NCBI RefSeq assembly: GCF_038725785.1
Contig: NZ_CP109796.1
Coordinates: 4,960,001-5,024,000 of the forward strand
DNA: 64,000 nucleotides
Source: Termitidicoccus mucosus
GTDB lineage: Bacteria; Verrucomicrobiota; Verrucomicrobiia; Opitutales; Opitutaceae
Direction: 5' to 3'
Shown here one piece after another: positions 43,703-51,181 of the stretch (position 1 is the first letter of the stretch; every line of letters begins with the position of its first letter). A program made the position numbers and the translations under genes. Below the pieces are notes generated by a model. The model worked only from the letters and a program-made list of their open reading frames with translations. It did no database searches and was not told the DNA's origin.

Positions 43703-44611
43703 TCAGGCAGCGACGCCGGGCGTCTGCTGCTCAATGAGAAATTCGATTTGTCCGGAGCCGGGCCGCTCAGTGATGAGTTCCAGCGTGTCGGCGGGCGTGA
43801 TGTCCAAGCGATCGTCAACGACCTCGTTCGGGTTGAGGATGATGGGCCAGACGCCGACGACGTTGCCGTTGTTGTCCACCGGCGGATTTTTGCCGTAGTT
43901 GATGAGCTGCATGGCAAGCTCGGGCTTTTCGGCGGTCTGCGACACGTCATAGACGTCGATGCCGTTCACGCGAAGAATGACGCGCGTCGGGAGGTCGTCC
44001 TCGGCAAAGAGCCAGAGTCGCGAGAAGGGCCGGGTGCGGGGGATGAGGAAGTAAGACTTGCGCCCCTCGCCGATGATGTCCGTCCAGCGGCTTTCACGGA
44101 TGAACCGGCCGATATAGCGGCTTCCGCCGGAGTTGGTGTTGGCGACGGAGTCAACGGACGAAATCGCCGACACGTCGAAATGCGTGCCGGTCGCCGGCAC
44201 GTTGAGCGTGAGGACAATTTGCAGCTCGGGAATGCCCCGGAGGTCCCAAGAGGTCATTTCCTCGCCGATGACAGTTGCCGCGAGCGGATTGCTCATGCGG
44301 ACGATCAGCGCGCCATCCGGCGTGCTCGCATAGCCGAGGATGTTTTGCCGGGCGATCAGTTGGGCGGCGGTAAAGTCGCGGATCGTAGTGGTTCCGACCT
44401 TCAATTCGACGCGTTCGAGGGCGGCGGCGATTTGCCCCTTGGTCGCGGGTTTCGGCGTGCTGAGCGCGCCGGTCTGCCCTTGCGTGAAGTAGAGTGTGAA
44501 ATCGTGCAGGCGCACGTTGCCGGGGTGAAAAATGGTCCGCTTGCCGCCGACAGTGCCGGGGGAGGGAAGCGAACTCATGTTGGTGAGGATGAGCTGTTGA
44601 CGAAAGGACAT
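43703..44611 (-). CDS. Major capsid protein, double jelly-roll, PM2 P2-like (302 aa)
   Basis: Beta-rich protein without signal or membrane segment. From memory of PM2 P2, the order of segments agrees: an N-terminal SSLPSPGTVGGKRTIFHPGNVRLHDFTLYF; IAAALERVELKVGTTTIRDFTAAQLIARQNILG (compare P2 IKNVRVELDGRLLSTYKTLNDLIL); LQIVLTLNVPATGTHFDVSAISSVD; then FIRESRW...RLWLFAEDDLPTRVILRVNGIDVYD and LDITPADTLELITERPGSGQIEFLIEQ. Length fits (P2 is about 270). It would form pseudohexameric trimers around an internal membrane. The ATPase gene lies just upstream, a standard pairing. No alignment was run. Confidence 0.75.
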   Translation of the reverse strand: MSFRQQLILTNMSSLPSPGTVGGKRTIFHPGNVRLHDFTLYFTQGQTGALSTPKPATKGQIAAALERVELKVGTTTIRDFTAAQLIARQNILGYASTPDGALIVRMSNPLAATVIGEEMTSWDLRGIPELQIVLTLNVPATGTHFDVSAISSVDSVANTNSGGSRYIGRFIRESRWTDIIGEGRKSYFLIPRTRPFSRLWLFAEDDLPTRVILRVNGIDVYDVSQTAEKPELAMQLINYGKNPPVDNNGNVVGVWPIILNPNEVVDDRLDITPADTLELITERPGSGQIEFLIEQQTPGVAA

Positions 44612-44652
44612 TGAGTTTCCCTTTGTTTGTTGTTGTTGGCGGCGAGTGCCGA

Positions 44653-44808
44653 TCAGGCCTTGTTGGCGGCGGCGTCAGCCTTGGCCTTGGCGATGGACTC
44701 TTTGACCTTGGCGACGAGGGTTCCGACCAGCGGAATCTTGTCGCCTACGAACGCGCCGACAAGAATGCCGGCACCCACGGGAACAGCGTATTTCAGGAAC
44801 TTTTTCAT
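44653..44808 (-). CDS. Small virion membrane protein candidate (51 aa)
   Basis: ATG at 44808, stop 44653-44655. MKKFLKYAVPVGAGILVGAF then VGDKIPLVGTLVAKVKESIA and a Lys/Ala-rich tail. One membrane segment with basic ends. It is the first gene after the early terminator and 42 bases before the capsid gene, so it likely opens the late block. Too short for usual gene cut-offs. Confidence 0.6.
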   Translation of the reverse strand: MKKFLKYAVPVGAGILVGAFVGDKIPLVGTLVAKVKESIAKAKADAAANKA

Positions 44809-44854
44809 GATGTGTTTTGTTGCGTTGATCGCGTTTAAGAGGCCCCGAGTTTAT

Positions 44855-44893
44855 ACAAAAAGGCGACTGGCGGGAATGGCCGCCAATCGCCTT
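44855..44893 (-). terminator. Rho-independent terminator after the ATPase gene
   Basis: Stem of 14 pairs with one mismatch (44860-44873 with 44880-44893, loop GAATGG), followed on the minus strand by TTTTTGTATAAA. It stands 30 bases after the ATPase stop and separates the early and late blocks. Confidence 0.7.
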
Positions 44894-44922
44894 TAATGCG
44901 CGTCAATGTCTGTCAATGCCCG

Positions 44923-45486
44923 TCAAGGCGACAGCCGGATGCCTTTTTTGATTTCCTCCGGCGTGAATTTCACGACGCGCGCCGGCTGGTGTTTGCGCTT
45001 GTAGAGGAATTCATATTGCGCGAGCCGCGTCGCCATCGTGCGGACGCTCTCATCCACCATGACCTTCGCCCATTCGTTGGCGTCGTCGGCGTCGCGGACG
45101 GCGAGCAATACGCCGGTGAGCGAGCCGCGCATGATCGGCAGCATCGCCGCGTAGGAATGCCCGATGAAGTAGAGCGACGGATGCAGATGGCGGATGGCGG
45201 TGAAGAGATGCACGTTGTCACGGGCGCGGCCTCCGGTGGACGTGCCCTCATCCCAGACGACGCAACAGCCGCGCGTGCCGGCGACGGCGCGGCGGAATTT
45301 TTCAAAATCGTCCGTCACCCAGGCGGACACGCCCCAGTCGGTTTCGCCTTTCCATGGGTCGAATACAATGGCGCGGCGGCGATTGAACCGCCACTCGCCG
45401 CGAACAAGGCCGGAGGTGAGAAAGGTTTTTCCGTCCTCGCTTCCGCCGATAACCGCCATGCGTGTTTTCTCAGACATCGACCACAT
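44923..45486 (-). CDS. P-loop packaging ATPase, PM2 P9 / FtsK-HerA-like (187 aa)
   Basis: Starts at 45486 or 45477; both overlap the end of the previous gene. Walker A is GGSEDGKT (residues 14-21), Walker B CVVWDE (75-80), and FIGHSYAAMLP near 108-118 fits the sensor strand. FDPWKGETDWG after strand 2 is typical of the HerA/FtsK-type viral packaging ATPases. The size is near that of PM2 P9 and PRD1-type ATPases. It would pump the genome into preformed capsids at a special vertex. Zot-like assembly proteins of filamentous phages share this fold but are longer and membrane-bound. Confidence 0.75.
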   Translation of the reverse strand: MWSMSEKTRMAVIGGSEDGKTFLTSGLVRGEWRFNRRRAIVFDPWKGETDWGVSAWVTDDFEKFRRAVAGTRGCCVVWDEGTSTGGRARDNVHLFTAIRHLHPSLYFIGHSYAAMLPIMRGSLTGVLLAVRDADDANEWAKVMVDESVRTMATRLAQYEFLYKRKHQPARVVKFTPEEIKKGIRLSP

Positions 45487-46150
45487 CCTCCTTTCCCTTG
45501 CCGGTCGCGGCGGCGGCGGCGCGCCGGCCGCGCCACGCGCCCCATTTGGAGCCGATCCAGCCGAAGAATCGAGAGAAGGTCCCGCGCGTTTTCGGTTTGC
45601 GAAGGCGGGCGATGATGATCGTCGCCACTGCGGCGGCGAGTTCCAACTCGCAAGGCATCGCGTCGAGTCCGACGTTGTATTTTTTCAAGACGCGCTCAAG
45701 CGGCCGGCGCAGCATCTTCTTTTCCGGCTCGCTCAAAACGCCTTCGTCCTGACCGATAAGCATGAGGGCGATTTGAATCAGGCCGAGGATGGTTTCGACG
45801 GTGCCGCCTTCTTCGTCTTCCTCCGGTTCCACGCCTTCCGGTTCAGGCGGCGGCGCGGTGTTCGCGGCGGCGTTGATGTCATCGAATGACGGCGGCGGCG
45901 GATCGTCAGTCGGCGGCGGTGCGGGCGGCGGCGTTTTTTCCGCCCCGGAATCGGGCGCGGGCGTTTCGGGCATAGTGGGTGTTTCCATGGGAGCGATTTC
46001 TTTTGCCGGGAAAGGCGATCCCCCGGCGTTTTGTTTGCGACGGCCGGCGCGGGCATTCACCCAACGGCCCAAGGCATCGAATTTTTGCAGGAATTTGGCC
46101 GGGTCGAAACGCCGGCCAATGGAGTCGAGTTGGCTTTCGAGCATGTTCAC
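45470..46150 (-). CDS. Provirus Pro-rich protein of unknown function (about 225 aa)
   Basis: Starts at GTG 46150 (four-base overlap) or ATG 46144. An N-terminal helix, then a long Pro/Asp/Glu-rich disordered part (PPPAPPPTDDPPPPSFDD), a hydrophobic helix (VETILGLIQIALMLIG), a helical domain (SEPEKKMLRRPLERVLKKYNVG), another hydrophobic helix (LELAAAVATIIIARLR) and a basic tail. It immediately precedes and overlaps the ATPase gene; a membrane anchor or scaffold at the packaging vertex is a guess. Confidence 0.6.
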   Translation of the reverse strand: MNMLESQLDSIGRRFDPAKFLQKFDALGRWVNARAGRRKQNAGGSPFPAKEIAPMETPTMPETPAPDSGAEKTPPPAPPPTDDPPPPSFDDINAAANTAPPPEPEGVEPEEDEEGGTVETILGLIQIALMLIGQDEGVLSEPEKKMLRRPLERVLKKYNVGLDAMPCELELAAAVATIIIARLRKPKTRGTFSRFFGWIGSKWGAWRGRRAAAAATGKGKEDVVDV

Positions 46151-46461
46151 GCGGGGCGAAGTTCAGAGATTTCTATGCACGCATATGGGCCGGGAAGCGT
46201 GTCGAGCGTTTCGCGCTCACGATTCGTCAACTCATTGACGATTTCATGCGCCTTGCGCACTCGAAAGCCGACAACCGTCCCGCGAAGGCGCATTTTTGTA
46301 TAACCAAAACTCAACACGACTTCCCTGCCGATGCGGCAGGTGTGCTCATTCCAGCGCGGCCCGTTCGTTCTATATTCCGTCCGCTTCTGGCCCTTCTCAA
46401 AGGCTATGAAATGCTCACTATTGAGCGGAATAAACAATGGTTTTTCGGGTTCGGTTTTCAT
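46147..46461 (-). CDS. ASCH-like domain protein (104 aa)
   Basis: ATG 46461 after the shadow-like upstream extension is discarded. The sequence LFIPLNSEHFIAFEKGQKRTEYR, then GPRWNEHTCRIGREVVLSFGYTKMRLRGTVVGFRV follows the ASCH/PUA-like fold pattern (binding pocket with ExR and a G-x-x-V-x-L strand). Such small proteins are common in phages; the fold binds or processes RNA or modified nucleosides. Overlaps the next start. Confidence 0.6.
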   Translation of the reverse strand: MKTEPEKPLFIPLNSEHFIAFEKGQKRTEYRTNGPRWNEHTCRIGREVVLSFGYTKMRLRGTVVGFRVRKAHEIVNELTNRERETLDTLPGPYACIEISELRPA

Positions 46462-46463
46462 GG

Positions 46464-46763
46464 TCAAAATTGTTCCGCCGCCGGCGCGGTTTTCGTGCGT
46501 TTGTTGCCATGCTCTATTGGCCGGGCAGGTGGCGGAAAATTCTTGTCGCCGGCATGCACGAGCGAAATCGCCATGCGGACAGCTTTTTGCGGACTCGACG
46601 CCAGCTCGGCGAACGGCACGGGCCATTGCCTTTCGATGCGGCGGCCGCCTTCGTTGAGCGCAACGCGGGCGTCGCGGGTCTCGCGGGAGATGGAGAGGAT
46701 TTCGACGGCGCGGATGCGGACGGAGCCGAAGCGGTCGCGGCATACCCAATGTGCGATTTTCAT
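46464..46763 (-). CDS. Provirus protein of unknown function (99 aa)
   Basis: ATG 46763 overlaps the upstream stop (ATGA). KIAHWVCRDRFGSVRIRAVEILSISRETRDARVAL suggests a small beta-rich domain; the tail is basic and Pro/Ala-rich (PARPIEHGNKRTKTAPAAEQF). No family recognised. Confidence 0.5.
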   Translation of the reverse strand: MKIAHWVCRDRFGSVRIRAVEILSISRETRDARVALNEGGRRIERQWPVPFAELASSPQKAVRMAISLVHAGDKNFPPPARPIEHGNKRTKTAPAAEQF

Positions 46764-46939
46764 GCGACACCTCCGCATGCTCTCCACGTGCGCCACACAA
46801 GAGACGCATTGCGCATTTGTCGCCTGCACCAACGCTCCGTGGCGAGTGATATTGAGCCTTGTGACCTATCGCGCCAGTGGCATGCCATTTCAAGCGCCCG
46901 GCGAGCGTTTCTTTCAGCCATTTTTTGATATGCATTCAT
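46760..46939 (-). CDS. Provirus small basic protein (59 aa)
   Basis: From ATG 46939. Basic helical peptide (YQKMAERNARRALEMACHWRDRSQ) with several Trp and Cys. Supported mainly by its fit between close neighbours. No family recognised. Confidence 0.4.
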   Translation of the reverse strand: MNAYQKMAERNARRALEMACHWRDRSQGSISLATERWCRRQMRNASLVWRTWRACGGVA

Positions 46940-46941
46940 GG

Positions 46942-47352
46942 TCAAAACGGGCACGCCTTATCAAATGCCTCGCTGGCCCATGCCGAGGACGTGAAGGCGT
47001 CGCGACGGCCACACGCCGGCCGATTCTCGGCGGCGAACCGGCGCGCAATGCGGATGAGATGGGGCGCGTATTGGCTTTGCGAGGGCCGCCCGGCGATCAA
47101 CACGGAGAGCGTTCGGATTGTATTCGCTCTTTTGATACGCGTATCGAATGCGAGATTGCGACGGCGGCGGCTGGATGAATAGGCCGCGACAAATTCGCGA
47201 TACCAGTGCGCGTTTTTTTCGATGGCGACGCGAACACAGCCCCCCTCGTTCGTGCGGATGCGTTGCGGCACGAGGATTACGGTCAACCGGGAGGCAAGCA
47301 ACTCGCCGAGCATTGCCGACAATTCATTGATGATTTCAGGGGGCAGCTTCAT
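46942..47352 (-). CDS. Provirus protein of unknown function (136 aa)
   Basis: Overlaps the upstream gene by four bases. LPPEIINELSAMLGELLASRLTVILVPQRIRTNEGGCVRVAI then a basic region (SSSRRRRNLAFDTRIKRAN). Mixed alpha/beta, no membrane segment. No family recognised; early-block accessory protein. Confidence 0.5.
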   Translation of the reverse strand: MKLPPEIINELSAMLGELLASRLTVILVPQRIRTNEGGCVRVAIEKNAHWYREFVAAYSSSRRRRNLAFDTRIKRANTIRTLSVLIAGRPSQSQYAPHLIRIARRFAAENRPACGRRDAFTSSAWASEAFDKACPF

Positions 47353-47969
47353 GCCTCACCGCCTTTCCGGCATTGCCTCGCCAGATCAACCAGCCAGCGA
47401 GCCAGGCGCGGCGGCGTAGCTTCACGGGCGGATTTTGTAATCGTTGGCTTGTATGTCGGGTCTGCCCTGCGCTTGCCATGCGCATTCCCGACGACGTGTG
47501 ACGGCTCGCCCAACACAAGATCGACCGGCGGCAAATCGCGCGGACCGATGCCGACGATGTAAAACCACGTCGCCTTTTCAGCCAGGTGCCCAAGCCAGTA
47601 TTGCGGCATCGCCAGCGTCCAGCCTCCGAATTCATCGCGCTCGCCTGGATACGGCAGGCCGGCCGCCGGCCAAAGCTTGGAGCCGGCTGGATGCTCCAGC
47701 ACGCCGCCAAGCGCCTGGACGCGACCGGCGCACCATACGCCGAGCGCACGTTCCGCATCGGGGTTCTCGGCGCGGGCGAATTTATACAGGTTGCCCCAAA
47801 GACGGCACGGCGGATGCGCGACAACGGGCAGACTTCCGCGATAGGAGCGCGCATCACGGGCGGCATCGTAGCAATCGCATTCCGGCATCGACTTGTAAAT
47901 GCTATCGTCCCGCACACACAGCACGGCAACAGCAGGGGAGTGAGGGGCGTTTTGCGTCTCGTTTTTCAT
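47349..47969 (-). CDS. Phage-type PPCRLW protein (206 aa), possible nucleotide/DNA-modifying enzyme
   Basis: From ATG 47969 (an ATG at 47984 would overlap the replication gene). VAVLCVRDDSIYKSMPECDCYDAARDARSY, VVAHPPCRLWG, GVLEHPAGSKLWP, DEFGGWTLAMPQYWLGHLAEKATWFYIVG are strongly phage-like and conserved-looking. The Pro-Pro-Cys motif recalls the catalytic loop of cytosine C5 methyltransferases, but the SAM-binding start is not evident. I recognise the family as one seen in phages, without known function. Confidence 0.6.
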   Translation of the reverse strand: MKNETQNAPHSPAVAVLCVRDDSIYKSMPECDCYDAARDARSYRGSLPVVAHPPCRLWGNLYKFARAENPDAERALGVWCAGRVQALGGVLEHPAGSKLWPAAGLPYPGERDEFGGWTLAMPQYWLGHLAEKATWFYIVGIGPRDLPPVDLVLGEPSHVVGNAHGKRRADPTYKPTITKSAREATPPRLARWLVDLARQCRKGGEA

Positions 47970-47973
47970 GGGT

Positions 47974-49908
47974 TCAGGCGGCATCGAGGGCGGCTAAAAC
48001 GTCGTTTTCGGGCGGTCCGTCCGCGCCCGAAAACTCCAAAAAGTGAAAGTTAAGTGGAGTCTGGGAACGCCCTACCAATCCCGCGCCCGCGCTCGCGTCA
48101 TACGCGGGCGCGAAGTCAGGGAACGCGGCCTCCGCGTCGCGTTGCTCAACGGCCGCCGCGATGAGCGGGCGGGCGAGGCGTTCGAGCCGGCGGGCGAGAG
48201 GGTTCGTCTGCCAGACGCGGCCGTCCTGCGATGCGCCGATCACGACGATGCCGGGGCGGGCAATGGTGCCGCCGCCCAAAAAAGATGGCGCGAGACGGGC
48301 CGTGACAAAGTTGCGGACCGGCCGGCGTTCGATGTTTTCGGTTGAGGCGATTTCGAAAATCGCACTGCTTTCGCCCTGAACGTGATTCGGAAATCGCCTC
48401 AAGTCCTCCAAGACAAACGCCGGAATCGGGGTGTCGAAAAGCACTGACGAGGCGATTAATCGCCCGAATAAATGGGCGATTTCCCGTTTCAGACAGAAAT
48501 CGCTCGAAAACGCCTTGTAGTCGAATCCCTCAATGCGGAAGTCGTTGCGGGGAAACGATTCTACGCGATAATTGGGCGTTTTCCGGAAATCGCCCCATTC
48601 GGCCAGACGCGATTTTAAAATCGCCCTTAGCGCGAGCGTTTTCGCTGATTTGGAGCGTTTTACTTCAGCCAGCGATTTCGCCCGTTTTTTTCGCTCGGAA
48701 ATCGCCTCTGCCGCATTCGGCGTCTGGCAATTCCAGTCCTTTACATGGCGATAAAAATAATCACCCCCGGGCGATTTCTCAGCGATTATTTTCCGCTTAA
48801 AGCCGTCCACTTCGGTCAATTCCTCCTTACGCCATTTGCGGAACGAGTTCAGCGGCGTGCAAAGGCGGGCGCGGAAAAGATTGTCGTAGAGGTCGCGAAT
48901 CGGTTGCGCGCCGCCATCATTATAGAGGGCGCGGAGGTCCTTGTCTTTGAACGGGTATTTGCAGGCTTCCTGCACGTCCATGATTGCGCCGTCGTATTCG
49001 ACCAAGGGAACCGCCTGGCTTTCCTTTAGCCAGCCGTCCACGCGGGCCTGAAAGGCCGGCGTGAGGTCCTTGCTGAACTTCATGAGGCGGCAGAGCCGAG
49101 GGAATTTGACGCCGGTCAGGCACTCGTAATACCGCAACCGCACCCACGTCATCAGGCGGTTGAAATCGGGGCAGTGCATGAGCACGCGTTGGAGGGTGTG
49201 CGCATGCGTGTGCATGTGCCATCTCCAGCTGTTCCGACGGCGCGAATAGCGCCCCTTGGGCGTGCCGTATTCCTCGCCGATATTGATCGGCTCAAACCAC
49301 TGGCGAAATAGTTTCTGGCGGAAAAGTTTAGTCATCGCACGGCGCATTTCGCCGCGTCCTTGACGCAACCTGTCGGTTGAAGCGCCGTCCCGCCAACGGC
49401 CGCCGCCGTTAAAGGTCATCATGCCGATGTGCCAGCCAAACCGCTTTCTCTTGGTGTTAACGAAATCCGCCAGCTGGCGCTCCAGTTGCGCGTGCTTCTG
49501 CGCGGAGTGTTCGGGGAAAAAGTTCACGCGCCGCACGTTCGTCACCTTGTGGACGAGTTCGGTGCCGGGGGCGTCGCCGGGGAAGTGGATGGAGACGGGC
49601 GGACGATACGGGCGTTTTTCGCGAATCGCGTCCTGTATGGTGTCGGCGAAAAACACAAGGAGCCCAGTTTGTTCAATCGCCTGCCCCAAAACCTTCGTCG
49701 TTTCCTGCCGCGCTTCGAGTCGTTCGGCGAGTTCGGCGGCCTTGTCCCTTTTAATGGTCTGCTTCGTAGAGCCGCAAACAACGCGCTCATATTCGCGCTC
49801 TGCATCCACCGCGTCGCGGACAAAACGACGGGCATCCGCCGGCCGATTATCCAGACGGCGAAGGCGGTTATATGCGGCGCGCGCGTGCTTTTTGCCTCGA
49901 AAATACAT
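47974..49908 (-). CDS. HUH-type rolling-circle replication initiator (644 aa)
   Basis: Motif 1 is at residues 159-168 (WHIGMMTFNG). Motif 2 is the His-rich WHMHTHAHTL at 230-239 (HUH metal site). Motif 3 is EACKYPFK at about 314-321 with the nicking Tyr before a Lys, as in Rep_1-type initiators. PM2 replicates with a 630-residue class initiator (P12), close to this length. The protein would nick one strand at the origin, stay covalently bound and drive rolling-circle synthesis. The C-terminal 300 residues are of unknown fold and may hold a helicase-recruiting part. Starts in overlap (TGATG) with the small helix-turn-helix gene before it. Confidence 0.8.
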   Translation of the reverse strand: MYFRGKKHARAAYNRLRRLDNRPADARRFVRDAVDAEREYERVVCGSTKQTIKRDKAAELAERLEARQETTKVLGQAIEQTGLLVFFADTIQDAIREKRPYRPPVSIHFPGDAPGTELVHKVTNVRRVNFFPEHSAQKHAQLERQLADFVNTKRKRFGWHIGMMTFNGGGRWRDGASTDRLRQGRGEMRRAMTKLFRQKLFRQWFEPINIGEEYGTPKGRYSRRRNSWRWHMHTHAHTLQRVLMHCPDFNRLMTWVRLRYYECLTGVKFPRLCRLMKFSKDLTPAFQARVDGWLKESQAVPLVEYDGAIMDVQEACKYPFKDKDLRALYNDGGAQPIRDLYDNLFRARLCTPLNSFRKWRKEELTEVDGFKRKIIAEKSPGGDYFYRHVKDWNCQTPNAAEAISERKKRAKSLAEVKRSKSAKTLALRAILKSRLAEWGDFRKTPNYRVESFPRNDFRIEGFDYKAFSSDFCLKREIAHLFGRLIASSVLFDTPIPAFVLEDLRRFPNHVQGESSAIFEIASTENIERRPVRNFVTARLAPSFLGGGTIARPGIVVIGASQDGRVWQTNPLARRLERLARPLIAAAVEQRDAEAAFPDFAPAYDASAGAGLVGRSQTPLNFHFLEFSGADGPPENDVLAALDAA

Positions 49909-50156
49909 CAGAGGAACCTTGCCAGTTCGCTGCCGGGGATGAGGTAGGGGCGGCCGTAGGCTTTGATGCGGCGGCGGGAGATTTCACGACAAACCCAGTC
50001 AGGCGAGCGGCCAATGCGCTCCGCGAATTGCTTCGGCGTGAAGGTCACGGGCGCGTCCGCGCCCGTGACCGGTGTACGGCCTTCCACTTGGAAACGCAGT
50101 TGCAGGACTGCTTTTTCCAGAAGCTCTACCTTGCGCTGGAGCGCGGCGACTGTCAT
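49908..50156 (-). CDS. Helix-turn-helix DNA-binding protein, excisionase/MerR-like (82 aa)
   Basis: A short coiled-coil start (AALQRKVELLEKAVLQLRFQVEG) is followed by FTPKQFAERIGRSPDWVCREISRRRIKAYGRPYLIPGSELARFL, a standard small winged HTH (HTH_17). Such proteins act as excisionases or as regulators. Its coupling to the replication gene suggests control of replication or of excision. Confidence 0.75.
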   Translation of the reverse strand: MTVAALQRKVELLEKAVLQLRFQVEGRTPVTGADAPVTFTPKQFAERIGRSPDWVCREISRRRIKAYGRPYLIPGSELARFL

Positions 50157-50710
50157 CCGGCAGAATCCTCTTTGGCGTTTTCCGCCATCGACGCCGCGAC
50201 GAACGCCGGCCAGCCGATTTCGTTAATTCTAAGGACGGTGCCGGCGGACCGGCTCAACAGGCCAAAGGATGCGCCCGGAGCGGCGTTATACATGGCCGTA
50301 AGCATAAACCCCGGGAGGCTGACGAGGCCGCCGCCGGCTTGGGCGCTTTTGATGCAATCGGCTTCCGATGGATTGGCGTCCAGCCATTCGAGGCCGACTT
50401 GTATCATGCGCCGGGCGTCACACTCACAGCCCGCGCAACAGCCGACTATTTTTGCCATGTCATCCGTGAAGGGGTATTTCGGATGCGGGATGGCGATGGA
50501 TTGGGCGGCACGCTCGCGGGCGGTTTGTTTCGCGGACGTGTTGTAGTAGCAATACCAGATGCCAAGCGCGCCGACAGCGAAGAAGGCGACCCAGGTAATG
50601 GGATGCCCCGGCTTGCTGCCCAAGGCCCTGTTAATATCCGGCGCGGCGGCGCAAGCGAGTGCCAGAAGCACGGTGAAAATCACCGCGGCGATTATATGTT
50701 TCGGTTTCAT
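50153..50710 (-). CDS. Provirus membrane protein (185 aa)
   Basis: Two N-terminal membrane segments (HIIAAVIFTVLLALACAAA and ITWVAFFAVGALGIWYCYY) then a soluble domain with a CCAGCEC cluster that may bind metal. ATG is preceded by the structured gap 50711-50882; the stop overlaps the next start by four bases. No family recognised. Confidence 0.6.
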   Translation of the reverse strand: MKPKHIIAAVIFTVLLALACAAAPDINRALGSKPGHPITWVAFFAVGALGIWYCYYNTSAKQTARERAAQSIAIPHPKYPFTDDMAKIVGCCAGCECDARRMIQVGLEWLDANPSEADCIKSAQAGGGLVSLPGFMLTAMYNAAPGASFGLLSRSAGTVLRINEIGWPAFVAASMAENAKEDSAG

Positions 50711-50725
50711 TTTCGTTGAAATTGT

Positions 50726-50791
50726 GCCCCGCCGGGAGGCTTTTTGGCCTCCTCACGCCTTGCCCGGGCGTGACCAACGAAGCGGCGGGGC
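50726..50791. other. Three-way-junction fold, candidate replication origin part
   Basis: Outer arms GCCCCGCCG (50726-50734) and CGGCGGGGC (50783-50791) pair perfectly and enclose two adjacent hairpins: GGAGGC/GCCTCC (50735-50740 with 50747-50752, T-rich loop) and CACGCC/GGCGTG (50754-50759 with 50767-50772). In the non-coding gap upstream of the replication genes. Confidence 0.5.
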
Positions 50792-50821
50792 GGTGTTGTT
50801 GTGAGTTGGGCAAAGGGAAAG

Positions 50822-50875
50822 GCCCGCACCTCCCGGCTTTATGGTCCGATAAACCAAAAGCACGGGAGGCCGGGC
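50822..50875. other. Long double hairpin, candidate rolling-circle origin
   Basis: GCCCG (50822-50826) and CCTCCCG (50829-50835) pair with CGGGAGG (50863-50869) and CGGGC (50871-50875), a 12-bp stem with a small bulge. The loop holds a second hairpin TTTAT-GGTCCG-ATAAA. HUH initiators often nick in such exposed loops. It lies 8 bases before the stop of the preceding gene. Confidence 0.45.
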
Positions 50876-50882
50876 GAAGGGT

Positions 50883-51176
50883 TCAGGCGGCCTTGCCGTA
50901 AAACGCTTGGGCGATGAGGCACCCCAACCAGAGCGATGCGAACGGGGACATGGCGGCATTTCCGAGATCGTCCGAGTTCAGGACTGCCGAGATGCCTACG
51001 GCCGTATGAACCAGATCGACGCCATCGCGCGTGTAAATCGCGACAGCCTCCGCTATCGCGGAGCGCTCGCTCCAGAAATTAACAGGGTCGCGGTCGATAA
51101 TTGCGGCGACGTCCTTCCGCCGGACGCACTCCGCTTTGCGCCGCTGCCTCGCTAATACTTCCGGTGTGTTTTTCAT
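50883..51176 (-). CDS. Provirus protein of unknown function (97 aa)
   Basis: Basic N-terminus (LARQRRKAECVRRKDVAAIIDRD), then a mostly hydrophobic C-terminal half (LVHTAVGISAVLNSDDLGNAAMSPFASLWLGCLIAQAFYG), probably membrane-associated. Starts 5 bases after the upstream stop. No family recognised. Confidence 0.55.
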   Translation of the reverse strand: MKNTPEVLARQRRKAECVRRKDVAAIIDRDPVNFWSERSAIAEAVAIYTRDGVDLVHTAVGISAVLNSDDLGNAAMSPFASLWLGCLIAQAFYGKAA

Positions 51177-51181
51177 GGCAA

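Noticed and set aside
44923-45486. Filamentous-phage Zot-type assembly ATPase
   Set aside because: No membrane anchor, no filamentous coat-protein set, and a capsid candidate of PM2 type lies next to it; a packaging ATPase fits better.
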